Shown: positions 27,272-35,771 of the stretch, piece after piece
Numbering within the stretch: the first letter of the stretch is position 1
Layout: each line of letters opens with the position of its first letter
NCBI GenBank assembly: GCA_023229505.1
Contig: JALNZD010000012.1
Coordinates: forward strand, 27,445-91,444
Length of the DNA: 64,000 nucleotides
Reading direction: 5' to 3'
DNA from: Bacteroidales bacterium
Lineage (GTDB): Bacteria > Bacteroidota > Bacteroidia > Bacteroidales > JAGOPY01
The notes under the pieces: generated by a model
Database searches by the model: none
Told to the model about the DNA's origin: nothing
Seen by the model: the letters and a program-made list of their open reading frames with translations, nothing else
Made by a program: the position numbers and the translations under genes

Positions 27272-27478
27272 TTAATTATTTTTTGTCTGATAAATATAAA
27301 TATTGTTAATATAGCGATGCTTTTTTAAGACTCTTCTTCCTCTGATAATCCTCAATATTATTGCAAAAAATGCAATAACAAGAAGCATGTGTATGATGCT
27401 TCCAGCACTGAAGGCAAAAAATCCGACTGCCCAACCGATAATTAAGATTACTGCTATTATGTAAAGTAGATCTCCGAT
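27272..27478 (-). CDS. Small membrane protein of the lmo0937/DUF5670 type, no standard start codon
   Basis: A 68-codon frame begins (I)GDLLYIIAVILIIGWAVGFF and continues AGSIIHMLLVIAFFAIILRI then IRGRRVLKKH. This matches the two-helix lmo0937 family layout: LYxIAVILIIxW, a short turn with G-IH, LLVIA helix, RxIxGRR. In this family the start Met sits just before this region, but here the codon is ATC (27476-27478). No ATG, GTG or TTG lies between it and the upstream stop (~27510). Stop at 27272-27274. It may use a rare start or have lost it. Function of the family is unknown; often stress-related. Confidence 0.6.
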   Translation of the reverse strand: MGDLLYIIAVILIIGWAVGFFAFSAGSIIHMLLVIAFFAIILRIIRGRRVLKKHRYINNIYIYQTKNN

Positions 27479-27520
27479 GAATGTAAGTTTAAAAAGTTTG
27501 TGATTATATTGTTAGATTAA

Positions 27521-27528
27521 CAAAGATA
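27521..27528 (-). promoter_or_regulatory. Candidate -7 box for the small membrane protein gene
   Basis: TATCTTTG on the minus strand matches TAnnTTTG, about 43 bases upstream of the presumed start. The nearest TTG (27547-27545) is only 16 bases away, so the -33 element is doubtful. Confidence 0.35.
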
Positions 27529-27624
27529 GGTCTCTCTATTCCGGCAATCGTTACATAATTATAGGAATTAGTTACATCATTCACACATTTGTGTTTAACA
27601 GGCCTGTACTTTACTGCAATTATA

Positions 27625-29163
27625 TCATGCTCCCCAGCTTTCCCTGTCAAGACTCCGGTATTGGATAGCCTCGGCCAGGTGCTCGGTAAGTATGGAGTTG
27701 CTTGCTTCCAGGTCTGCAATAGTTCTGGAAACTTTCAGGATTCTGCTGTAAGCACGGGCTGACAGGTTGATCCTGTCCATCGCATTTTTAAGTAAAGCCT
27801 GACCTTCTTCCCCGATCTGACAGATTGAGAGCAGTTTTTTAGAAGGGATATGTGCGTTGCAATAGATGCCCTGGCTTCCTTTAAACCGCTGTTCCTGTAT
27901 TTTCCTTGCTTTAATCACCCTTTCCCTGATAATGCTGCTGCTTTCCGGACGGGCAAAAGCAGATAGTTCCCTGAATAGAACAGGGATAACTTCCACATGC
28001 AGATCGATACGGTCCATGAGGGGACCTGAAATTTTATTCAGGTATTTCTGCACTATCCCGGCCGAGCAGGCGCATTCCTGCTTTGGATGGTTATAATAGC
28101 CGCATGGACAGGGATTCATGGCGGCTACAAGCATGAAATTCGCAGGGAATTCAATGGATGACCTGGCTCGCGAGATAGTTATCACTCTTTCTTCCATAGG
28201 CTGGCGTAAAACCTCCAGGACAGATCGTTTAAATTCGGGCAGTTCATCCAGGAACAGCACCCCGTTTTGTGCGAGAGAAATTTCGCCGGGTTGTGGAAAC
28301 GACCCACCTCCCACCAGCCCGGCATCACTGATAGTATGATGCGGCGACCGGAATGGCCTGATAGTGACAAGGGCATCGTTTCTCCTCAATTTGCCCGCTA
28401 CAGAATGGATCTTGGTGGTTTCCAGTGCCTCATCAATGCTCAGTGGAGGAAGGATGGACGGCAATCGTTTGGCCAGCATGGTTTTTCCTGATCCCGGCGG
28501 CCCGATGAGTATAACATTGTGGCCGCCGGCCGCTGCAATTTCAAGTGCTCGCTTAATGTTTTCCTGCCCTTTCACATCTGCGAAATCGAACTCATAATTA
28601 TTCAGGTTCCGGAAAAACTCTTCCTCAATGTTCACTTTAACCGGTTTTATCAAAGTCTTGCCATTGAAAAAATCGATTATTTCGGTAATATTTTCGATAC
28701 CAAGGACTTCCAGGCCGTCCACAATAGCGGCTTCCCTGGCGTTGGCCATGGGAAGGATCAACCCTTTGAATCCTTTGCGGCGGGCTTCTATCGCAACAGA
28801 AAGTGCTCCTTTTATTGGCATAACTCCACCATCAAGAGAAAGCTCTCCCATGATCACATAATCCCCGATATGAGTTGGGATGAGTTGATCTGAAGCACCC
28901 AAAATACCAATAGCAAGGGCCAGATCGTACGACGAACCCTCCTTTTTTATATCAGCAGGCGCCATATTGATCACCACTTTTTTACCAGGTATCCTGTAAC
29001 CAATATACCTGAGTGCAGCCTCAATCCTCTGATGACTTTCTTTGACCGCACTGTCGGGAAGCCCAACCATGAAAAAGTTTACCCCCTGTTCGATATTTAC
29101 TTCAACCGTTATGGTAACGGCATTGATGCCATAAAGAGCACATCCATAAGTTTTTACAAGCAT
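27625..29163 (-). CDS. YifB/ComM family magnesium-chelatase-like AAA+ ATPase
   Basis: The N-terminal Lon-protease-like domain (~1-170) starts LVKTYGCALYGINA and has VGLPDSAVKESHQRIEAAL. The AAA+ core has Walker A LIGPPGSGKTMLAKRLPSIL (~222), Walker B LFLDELPEF, RPFRSPHHTISDAGLVGGG and a Cys-rich CPCGYYNHPKQECAC segment. The C-terminal Mg-chelatase domain has INLSARAYSRILKVSRTIADL. 512 residues, family length. ComM of this family is a branch-migration helicase in natural transformation; Bacteroidota members are untested by me. Cytoplasmic. Confidence 0.93.
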   Translation of the reverse strand: MLVKTYGCALYGINAVTITVEVNIEQGVNFFMVGLPDSAVKESHQRIEAALRYIGYRIPGKKVVINMAPADIKKEGSSYDLALAIGILGASDQLIPTHIGDYVIMGELSLDGGVMPIKGALSVAIEARRKGFKGLILPMANAREAAIVDGLEVLGIENITEIIDFFNGKTLIKPVKVNIEEEFFRNLNNYEFDFADVKGQENIKRALEIAAAGGHNVILIGPPGSGKTMLAKRLPSILPPLSIDEALETTKIHSVAGKLRRNDALVTIRPFRSPHHTISDAGLVGGGSFPQPGEISLAQNGVLFLDELPEFKRSVLEVLRQPMEERVITISRARSSIEFPANFMLVAAMNPCPCGYYNHPKQECACSAGIVQKYLNKISGPLMDRIDLHVEVIPVLFRELSAFARPESSSIIRERVIKARKIQEQRFKGSQGIYCNAHIPSKKLLSICQIGEEGQALLKNAMDRINLSARAYSRILKVSRTIADLEASNSILTEHLAEAIQYRSLDRESWGA

Positions 29164-29260
29164 TTTATTTCCGGATTAATGATTTGAAAAACAGATCTGG
29201 TTTCCTTGTCTGTTTATCCGGAAAAAAGGTAAAATATACCCGGTGGTCAGGAAGGTTTTT

Positions 29261-30253
29261 TTATTTTTTTGGTTTGTAACCCGATTGGGACAAAATTTGC
29301 TGTGAATCGGCAAGCTCAAATAGCTGGCGAAGTGTAATACCAGAATTTTTTTTCATGAAGCTTCTGACAATCTGCCAACCTGTCCATCTGCCGAGCATAG
29401 CCGGTGACCCATCAGGGAGCCCGGCCGTGAAAGGACCGTCCTGTATAAAACGGCTGTTCAATGCCGGATCACTTCGGAATAGCATTTCCTGATCGATAAA
29501 TAAACGCCAGAGCTCTGATTCATTTTCAAAACACCATTTCAACTGGCTTTTTGTATAACCGATCTTGAGGCTGTCCGGTGTTCCAGGCACGAATAAATCC
29601 ATGGCATACAACACTTTTCCATGAATAATCATCTGGTCAAGCAAAGTTTTGGTCTGGGGGTTTTCCGGCAGTAAAGAAAAAGCAATCTGTCGGGAACATT
29701 CCGGGATGATATTTGCCGGCTCCATCCTGCGTGTCAAATACACAGGAAGGCCCGCTGCCCGGTATTGTTCGAAATCCCAACCAAGGAACATATCAATCCC
29801 AATAACAATAACACTGTCAATGTATTGGACCGGGAACTCATATAACAGTCCGGAGATATAAGTATATACACGAGGGATCTGGAATTCAGGGTAAACAGCT
29901 TTGATATTCCCGAAAGTTTTTGTCAGCCCATCTTCTAAAAAATTCAGGTCAGGGTAAACTTCCCCGCTTTTTCTGAATAGTTCACGGTTAAACCGATCAT
30001 TGATAAAATCCTGGATTTGGATCACTTTCAGCGTATCAGGGTCATCTCCGATAAAAAAGTGAAACTCACCTGAGAGGGAATCAAGACCTTCCTTCACTTT
30101 TAAAGGATCAAGCGCGAAAAGAGCCTTGCCGTAATCGGCAATCCTGACTTTCTCAACCTGGGTCTGCTGTTCATGCGTGTTTATCCCCGGGTGACAACCA
30201 GCAGCAATAAATACTAATGTAAACCAGAGAACAGCTAGAGTGAACTTATTCAT
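29261..30253 (-). CDS. gldB: Gliding motility/T9SS-associated lipoprotein GldB
   Basis: Signal peptide with lipobox FIAAGC (Cys ~20), then the GldB body: DFINDRFNRELFRKSGEVYP, VIVIGIDMFLGWDF, LTRRMEPANIIPECSRQIA and the C-terminal RWTGWQIVRSFMKKN, the most recognisable GldB segment. 330 residues, family length. Needed for gliding and for stability of the motility machinery in Flavobacterium; in non-gliding Bacteroidota its role is less clear. It stands next to a beta-barrel gene and, divergently, nadE; no other gld genes are in the window. Confidence 0.85.
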   Translation of the reverse strand: MNKFTLAVLWFTLVFIAAGCHPGINTHEQQTQVEKVRIADYGKALFALDPLKVKEGLDSLSGEFHFFIGDDPDTLKVIQIQDFINDRFNRELFRKSGEVYPDLNFLEDGLTKTFGNIKAVYPEFQIPRVYTYISGLLYEFPVQYIDSVIVIGIDMFLGWDFEQYRAAGLPVYLTRRMEPANIIPECSRQIAFSLLPENPQTKTLLDQMIIHGKVLYAMDLFVPGTPDSLKIGYTKSQLKWCFENESELWRLFIDQEMLFRSDPALNSRFIQDGPFTAGLPDGSPAMLGRWTGWQIVRSFMKKNSGITLRQLFELADSQQILSQSGYKPKK

Positions 30254-30286
30254 GAAAAATATACTTCGGGAACAGTATGCTGAATA

Positions 30287-30883
30287 CTAGAAGATTTTAA
30301 AACCAAGGCTGACAATGAATAAATTGCTTTTGATTTTTTGGGAATCAGCACCAGCCGGGGGATTGTAAATGTTATTCAGCCCGAATTCATACCTGACATC
30401 CAGTGTCAGGAAGAAAACATCCACCCCCGCACCGACATCCATTCCCCAGGCAATGTTTTTAAAATCACTATCTTGTAATGGATCCTGATATAAATCATCA
30501 AATTCCACCTTTTTATCGATGATGAAATTTGCTACAGGTCCTGCCATAACGCGTAGATTAATAACTTTGGCATCGATGAGCTTAAAGCCGATCAGAACAG
30601 GAATGCTTATGTTTTTAAGTTTGATTTCTCCCTTAACATCTGTACCAGCACGTTTCAAAGTCCCTCCGCTAGTGGAATAATATACTTCCGGCTGTAAGTA
30701 AAGTTTCTTCCCAAATCGCAAAAATGCCCCGATCTGGAAATTATTCTTAGCGCTTTCTTTAATATCACTGAGATCGGTAGATAATTTTGAAGTTGCATAA
30801 CCTATTTTCGGCCCCAGGCTGAATTGCCCGAAATTATCAAGGGCAGCAAATAAAACGATCAGCAGAATCAGGATCTTTTTCAT
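30287..30883 (-). CDS. Outer membrane beta-barrel protein (OMP_b-brl type)
   Basis: Signal peptide MKKILILLIVLFAALDNFGQ, then a 180-residue barrel with the usual start FSLGPKIGYATSKLS and alternating amphipathic strands (KLYLQPEVYYSTSGG; ISIPVLIGFKL; NLRVMAGPVANF; FFLTLDVRYEFGLNNI) ending SLGFKIF with terminal Phe. Typical porin-like barrel of Bacteroidota. CAAATATA at 30904-30911 gives a minus-strand TAnnTTTG box 21 bases upstream of the ATG. Ligand unknown. Confidence 0.85.
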   Translation of the reverse strand: MKKILILLIVLFAALDNFGQFSLGPKIGYATSKLSTDLSDIKESAKNNFQIGAFLRFGKKLYLQPEVYYSTSGGTLKRAGTDVKGEIKLKNISIPVLIGFKLIDAKVINLRVMAGPVANFIIDKKVEFDDLYQDPLQDSDFKNIAWGMDVGAGVDVFFLTLDVRYEFGLNNIYNPPAGADSQKIKSNLFIVSLGFKIF

Positions 30884-31007
30884 AGTAATGACTTTATATT
30901 TAGCAAATATAGCTATTTAATGTTTTGCTCCGGATGTCACTTTAGTCGCCTGAATGGTTCCTAATTGAATTTAAATGTAATTTTGCCGGTAAAATAAAAA
31001 CGACAGG

Positions 31008-31706
31008 ATGAAAAAGTTATTGCCTGTTTTATTAATTCTCATACTTGTTTCGCAGGCGCAGGCGCAATATAAGCCGGTTCTTTTCGGAATGAGGGTTGGG
31101 GCGAACCTGGGCTGGATTAAACCTGATGTGGAGGAGTATTCGGGTGAAGGCATTGTACCAGGTTTCACCTGGGGATTTATCGGGGAATTTTATATCATGG
31201 AGAACTATGCCATCCTCACAGGTTTTAATGTGAATTTTAATGGCGGTAAGATGGAATACCCATCAATCAGGGATATAAAAATCGGTGGCAGTATCGTCAA
31301 TGATACTGTTCAGTTGCACAGGAAATATAACCTGAAGTATATCGAGATACCGCTCTGCCTTAAGATGCAGACTGCATTGTCGGACAAGATCATTGCATTC
31401 GGCAAAATTGGCCTGGGCACATCTTTCCTGCTCAGTGCCAAAGGAACCGACGATTTTATCTATGATGGTAGCGAAAAATCTGAATCAAAGCATAATATCG
31501 ATGATGATATAGCCCTGATGCGCGAGTCGCTTATCGTCGGAGGAGGGATCGAGCTGAAAATCAAAGGATCGACAACACTGATCATCGACATCACATATGA
31601 CAACGCCTTTAATAATATGTTCAATGGTGATAACACTCACTTACCCGGCACAGAACCGAAGGCGATCCATAATTTTGTAGAATTAGGTGCCGGGATTTTG
31701 TTTTAA
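31008..31706 (+). CDS. PorT-like outer membrane beta-barrel protein
   Basis: Signal peptide MKKLLPVLLILILVSQAQA; barrel start LFGMRVGANLGWIKPDVE; further strands at YAILTGFNVNFNGGKMEY and YIEIPLCLKMQT, ending ELGAGILF. This pattern fits the PorT/OMP_b-brl_2 group, but I cannot show that it is the T9SS component PorT rather than a relative. TAATTTTG at 30978-30985 is a likely -7 box. The stop overlaps the next ATG (TAATG), coupling it to nadE. Confidence 0.8.
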   Translation: MKKLLPVLLILILVSQAQAQYKPVLFGMRVGANLGWIKPDVEEYSGEGIVPGFTWGFIGEFYIMENYAILTGFNVNFNGGKMEYPSIRDIKIGGSIVNDTVQLHRKYNLKYIEIPLCLKMQTALSDKIIAFGKIGLGTSFLLSAKGTDDFIYDGSEKSESKHNIDDDIALMRESLIVGGGIELKIKGSTTLIIDITYDNAFNNMFNGDNTHLPGTEPKAIHNFVELGAGILF

Positions 31707-33367
31707 TGCTAATTCCCATGAAAATTGCGCTGGCCCAGCTGAATTATCATATTGGAAATTTTGGGGATAATGTCCTCAAAATCCGTCAATCCATTGAACG
31801 GGCTAAAAATGAAGGAGCTGACCTGGTCGTTTTCGCGGAATTAGCGGTTTGTGGTTATCCACCCCGCGATTTCCTTGAGTTCAATGATTTTATAGAACGG
31901 TGTCAGCAGGCCGCAAAAGTGATTGCCAGGGATTGCAAGGGTATTGCCGCCGTGATCGGCTGCCCGGTGCCAAATCCTGACATCAAAGGGAAGAACCTGT
32001 TAAACGCCGCACTATTTCTCGAGGATGGAGAGATCCGCCATAGTTATTACAAAGCTTTGCTGCCGAACTATGATGTATTCGATGAATACCGGTATTTTGA
32101 ACCCGGGAGGAAATTTAACCTGGTTGAGTTTAAAGGAAAAAAGATTGCCCTGACTGTCTGCGAAGATCTCTGGGACATCGGCAATGACCCATTATATGTG
32201 GTTAATCCCATGGATGAGCTTATCAAAGGAAAACCGGACTTCATGATTAATATTGCGGCATCTCCTTTTCATTATGATCAGCCACGGATCAGAGCAGAAG
32301 TCCTTGTGGGCAATGCCAGGAAATACAATCTTCCCTTATTTTACGTCAACCATGTCGGTGCACAAACGGAGCTTTTATTCGACGGTGCGTCAATGGTAAT
32401 TGGTCCCGGGGCGAAAGTATGGGATGAACTGAACTATTTCGAAGAAGATTTCAGGGTCTATGACCTGGAAGATGTAATGAATTCACCACACTCTTTTACT
32501 CCGAAAGATGTGGGACCTGGCAAATGGATACCTCTGATCCATGATGCGCTGGTCATGGGTATCCGTGATTATTTCCAGAAGCTAGGATTTAAGAAAGCTA
32601 TACTGGGTTTGTCCGGCGGCATCGATTCGGCTGTTACCCTGGTCCTGGCAGCCGAAGCCCTGGGCAGGGAGAATGTCTGGGCAGTATTACTGCCATCATC
32701 ATTCTCATCCGACCATTCCGTAAAAGATGCCATTGACCTGACTGAAAATTTATCGTGCCGGTATGACACGGTCCCGATTTCTTCTTCTTTTGAAACACTT
32801 CAGCAAACCTTAAAACCCTGGTTCAAAGACCTTCCTTTCGATATTGCGGAAGAAAACCTCCAGGCCAGGATCAGGGGAGTCATCCTGATGGCTTTATCCA
32901 ATAAATTCGGCCATATTCTTTTGAATACGTCGAATAAAAGCGAAGCGGCAGTGGGTTATGGCACGCTTTACGGGGATATGAACGGCGGGATTTCGGTGTT
33001 GGGAGATGTTTACAAAACGCAGGTTTTTGAATTGGCCCGTTATATAAACCGGAATGGGGAGGTGATCCCGGCCAGCACCATCCAGAAGCCTCCTTCGGCA
33101 GAGCTCAGGCATGGACAGAAGGACAGTGATTCCCTGCCGGAATATGATATCCTGGATAAGATACTTTACCAGTACATCGAATTGAGAAAAGGGCCAAAAG
33201 ACTTAGTGGAACAAGGTTTTGACGAAGAAATGGTCAGGCGGGTGCTGTGGCTGGTCAATACCAATGAATATAAAAGATATCAAACCCCGCCGATCCTTCG
33301 CGTGTCTCCAAAAGCTTTCGGTATGGGCCGGCGAATGCCGATTGTAGCCAGGTATTTGGCTATTTGA
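31706..33367 (+). CDS. nadE: Glutamine-dependent NAD+ synthetase
   Basis: Amidates nicotinate adenine dinucleotide to NAD. The N-terminal nitrilase/glutaminase domain (~1-270) has the triad Glu in VVFAELAVCGYPPRDF, Lys in SYYKALLPNYDVFDEYRYF and Cys in ALTVCEDLWDIG. The C-terminal synthetase domain has the PP-loop LGLSGGIDSAVTLVLAAEAL (~303), LLPSSFSSDHSVKDA and NTSNKSEAAVGYGTLYGDM. ATG 31706 overlaps the upstream stop; ATG 31718 (MKIALAQLNY) fits homologues equally well or better. The stop abuts the convergent nfu stop with no base between. Confidence 0.94.
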   Translation: MLIPMKIALAQLNYHIGNFGDNVLKIRQSIERAKNEGADLVVFAELAVCGYPPRDFLEFNDFIERCQQAAKVIARDCKGIAAVIGCPVPNPDIKGKNLLNAALFLEDGEIRHSYYKALLPNYDVFDEYRYFEPGRKFNLVEFKGKKIALTVCEDLWDIGNDPLYVVNPMDELIKGKPDFMINIAASPFHYDQPRIRAEVLVGNARKYNLPLFYVNHVGAQTELLFDGASMVIGPGAKVWDELNYFEEDFRVYDLEDVMNSPHSFTPKDVGPGKWIPLIHDALVMGIRDYFQKLGFKKAILGLSGGIDSAVTLVLAAEALGRENVWAVLLPSSFSSDHSVKDAIDLTENLSCRYDTVPISSSFETLQQTLKPWFKDLPFDIAEENLQARIRGVILMALSNKFGHILLNTSNKSEAAVGYGTLYGDMNGGISVLGDVYKTQVFELARYINRNGEVIPASTIQKPPSAELRHGQKDSDSLPEYDILDKILYQYIELRKGPKDLVEQGFDEEMVRRVLWLVNTNEYKRYQTPPILRVSPKAFGMGRRMPIVARYLAI

Positions 33368-33619
33368 TCAGATATTGACCGCTTCTACGGCTTTAACGTC
33401 GGGAATCGCTTTCTTGATAGCCGTTTCAACACCATTTTTCAGGGTAATTATGCTATAGGGACATGAACCGCATGCTCCTGTCAGTTCGACATTGACAATG
33501 TTATCTTCTGTCAGTTCGACAAATTTAATATCTCCGCCATCTGACTGCAGATAAGGCCGGATCTGTTCCAATACGTTTTTTATCTTGATTTCGAGTTCGT
33601 TATGATTTGCCTGATCCAT
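33368..33619 (-). CDS. NifU C-terminal-domain (Nfu) iron-sulfur scaffold
   Basis: 83 residues: NVLEQIRPYLQSDGGDIKFVE followed by the cluster-binding CGSCPYSIITLKNGVETAIKK, the Nfu signature with Cys-x-x-Cys. Assembles and passes 4Fe-4S clusters to apoproteins in the cytoplasm. Downstream of mrp with 18 bases between them. Its stop and the convergent nadE stop together form TGATCA. Confidence 0.94.
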   Translation of the reverse strand: MDQANHNELEIKIKNVLEQIRPYLQSDGGDIKFVELTEDNIVNVELTGACGSCPYSIITLKNGVETAIKKAIPDVKAVEAVNI

Positions 33620-33637
33620 TTTACAGTAGTTATCCGA

Positions 33638-34678
33638 TTAATTTTTACGTTCTATGAGAGCCTGGATATTTGTAGCCAGGTTTATAAATGCTTTATAGAC
33701 GGGAGATTTTTCATCCAGAGCAACAGGTGCGCCTAAATCACCTGATTCACAAATGCTCTGGACCAGCGGTATTTCGGCCAGCAGGTTCACCCGAGTGTCA
33801 TCAGCCAGCCTTCTGCCCCCTTGCCTGCCGAAAAGATAATATTTGTTATCCGGCAGTTCGGCAGGGGTGAAGTACGACATGTTTTCGATCAGTCCCAGTA
33901 TCCTTACTTTTATTTTATCCTGGTTGAACATGCTGAAAGCTTTTTTCGCATCGGCCAGGGCTACCTGTTGAGGGGTCGAAACTATAGCGATACCATCAAC
34001 AGGATATTGCTGTACCAGGGTCAGGTGGATGTCGCCGGTTCCAGGCGGCAGGTCAACGACCAGGTAATCCAACTCACCCCAATGTGTGTCATTAAATAAC
34101 TGGTTCAATGCCTGGGTAGCCATCGGGCCCCGCCAGATCAGGGCCTGTTCCGGTTCGACAAAGAAACCGATCGATTGGATCTTGATACCGTATTTTTCAA
34201 CCGGCATTATCTTTCCGTTTTCAGCATCCGGGTCCAGGGTCGGTTTTTCATCGGCTACATCGAACATGATAGGGATCGAAGGTCCGTAAATATCGGCATC
34301 AAGTAACCCCACTTTGTTCCCGTTTTTATGCAAGGCAATGGCCAGGTTGGCAGCGATCGTGGATTTCCCGACCCCGCCTTTGCCGGAGGCTATCGCAATG
34401 ATGTGCTTTACACCGGAAAGTGACGGGAATTCGGTGATAAAATCAATAGTAACCTCTGCCTTTTCGTCAACCTGGTTATGAATAGCCGCTTCTGATAGCT
34501 TTTGCAAAGCCGGCCTACTCTTTTCGTCCTGTTTGTGAAAAACTATCGTGAAACTCACCTGGTGGCCATTAACCGTAAGGTTCTTTACCATATTCAGGGA
34601 GATGATATCACTTCCTTTAGGAAAATAGAGTACATCTTTTAAGGCATTGAGAATAAATTCTTTTTTATCTTCCATCAT
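33638..34678 (-). CDS. mrp: Mrp/NBP35-family P-loop ATPase (Fe-S cluster carrier family)
   Basis: N-terminal MIP18/DUF59-like domain (~1-95: ILNALKDVLYFPKGSDIISL) and a MinD-like ATPase with the deviant Walker A IASGKGGVGKSTIAANLAIA, LLDADIYGPSIPIMF and VVDLPPGTGDIHLTL. The C-terminal CxxC that bridges the cluster in many Mrp proteins is absent: the segment reads ENMSYFTPAELPDNKYYLFG, and the whole protein has a single Cys (SICESG). The Met pair at 34678/34675 is the likely start; an upstream in-frame start at 34717 would add 13 unconserved residues. Upstream of nfu, its probable partner. Confidence 0.92.
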   Translation of the reverse strand: MMEDKKEFILNALKDVLYFPKGSDIISLNMVKNLTVNGHQVSFTIVFHKQDEKSRPALQKLSEAAIHNQVDEKAEVTIDFITEFPSLSGVKHIIAIASGKGGVGKSTIAANLAIALHKNGNKVGLLDADIYGPSIPIMFDVADEKPTLDPDAENGKIMPVEKYGIKIQSIGFFVEPEQALIWRGPMATQALNQLFNDTHWGELDYLVVDLPPGTGDIHLTLVQQYPVDGIAIVSTPQQVALADAKKAFSMFNQDKIKVRILGLIENMSYFTPAELPDNKYYLFGRQGGRRLADDTRVNLLAEIPLVQSICESGDLGAPVALDEKSPVYKAFINLATNIQALIERKN

Positions 34679-34725
34679 TCTTTCAGCATATTCATTTGAA
34701 GTCCGCAAAAGTAGCAATAATAACC

Positions 34726-35082
34726 TTACCTGTCATAGTCATCTATCTTGATTAGTTCTTTTCCAGGGTCCCAAAAGAGGTCTTTAAATCCCTGTATACG
34801 GTCATTCACTACCTCAATACCTTCACCTTCAAGTAATTGCTGCATGAGATGTGGTCCGCCGAAATGGTGCTTGCCTGTCAGCAGGCCTTGCCTGTTTACG
34901 ATGCGGTGCGCCGGCACAGGATAGGGGTGGACATGGCATTTATTCATGGCCCAGCCAACCATCCTGGCCGACATCCTGCTCCCGAGATAAGCGGCGATAG
35001 CGCCATAAGTGGTCACCCTGCCGTACGGAACCAGCCGCGCAACTTCATAAACTTTCTCAAAAAATGAATCGTCAGCCTGCAT
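34726..35082 (-). CDS. Alkyltransferase-like (ATL/MGMT-fold) DNA-binding protein
   Basis: 118 residues with the Ada/MGMT C-terminal domain: VARLVPYGRVTTYGAIAAYLG, SARMVGWAMNKCHVHPY, then VPAHRIVNRQGLL. The active-site PCHR is PAHR, so the methyl-accepting Cys is missing. Known for ATL proteins: they bind O6-alkylguanine and flag it for nucleotide excision repair without direct transfer. Starts inside the end of trmB (11-base overlap). Confidence 0.92.
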   Translation of the reverse strand: MQADDSFFEKVYEVARLVPYGRVTTYGAIAAYLGSRMSARMVGWAMNKCHVHPYPVPAHRIVNRQGLLTGKHHFGGPHLMQQLLEGEGIEVVNDRIQGFKDLFWDPGKELIKIDDYDR

Positions 35083-35746
35083 AGTTCAGTTTAAATTCGA
35101 TGTATTTGATCGGCATTCCTTCTTTCCGGTAAATATCTTCATAAAAAGTCTGGATAGTCGTTGCTTCATGAAAAGTATCCAGCCGGTAAATGTCTTCTGA
35201 AGAAAAGACAGGAAAATGGCCATACTCCCTGATGACGCCAAGTGTGTATATATATAAGCTGTCGTTATCAGTTTTAAGATGGATAATCCCCTGCGGCTTC
35301 AGGATATTTTTATATCTCTCCAGGAATTCAGGAGAGGTCAGCCGTTTTTGCATCCGGTTGCTTTGTGGTTGTGGATCCGGAAATGTCAGCCATATCTCTT
35401 CAACCTCATTCCCGGCGAAAAAAGATTCAAGGAATTCAACCCTGCTGCGGATAAAGGCAACATTTTTCAAACCAAGTTCTTCCACCATTTTACAACCTTT
35501 CCATAGCCTGGCCCCTTTGATATCCATCCCGATGAAATTTCTCTCCGGGTGATTCAGCGCCAGGTTAACGGTATATTCACCTTTACCGCATCCCAATTCG
35601 AGTGTCGCCGGGTTGTCGTTTTGAAAATAGCCGGTATGCCATTTGCCTTTCAACGGAAAATCAGACAAAAGCCCCTGGTTCGGATACTGGAAAAGATGTT
35701 TGAACGTGAGGTTCTCGGCAAAATGCAATAACTTTTTCTTTGCCAC
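35072..35746 (-). CDS. trmB: tRNA (guanine-N7-)-methyltransferase
   Basis: SAM-dependent m7G46 methylation of tRNA. ATLELGCGKGEYTVNLAL (SAM motif I, ~48), FIGMDIKGARLWKG, EEIWLTFPDPQPQSNRMQKRLTSPEFL (the TrmB hallmark) and IIHLKTDNDSLYIYTL. 224 residues, family length. Upstream member of an overlapping pair with the alkyltransferase-like gene. Confidence 0.94.
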   Translation of the reverse strand: MAKKKLLHFAENLTFKHLFQYPNQGLLSDFPLKGKWHTGYFQNDNPATLELGCGKGEYTVNLALNHPERNFIGMDIKGARLWKGCKMVEELGLKNVAFIRSRVEFLESFFAGNEVEEIWLTFPDPQPQSNRMQKRLTSPEFLERYKNILKPQGIIHLKTDNDSLYIYTLGVIREYGHFPVFSSEDIYRLDTFHEATTIQTFYEDIYRKEGMPIKYIEFKLNYAG

Positions 35747-35771
35747 AGTAAAAGGTCCGGCTAATTGTTTA

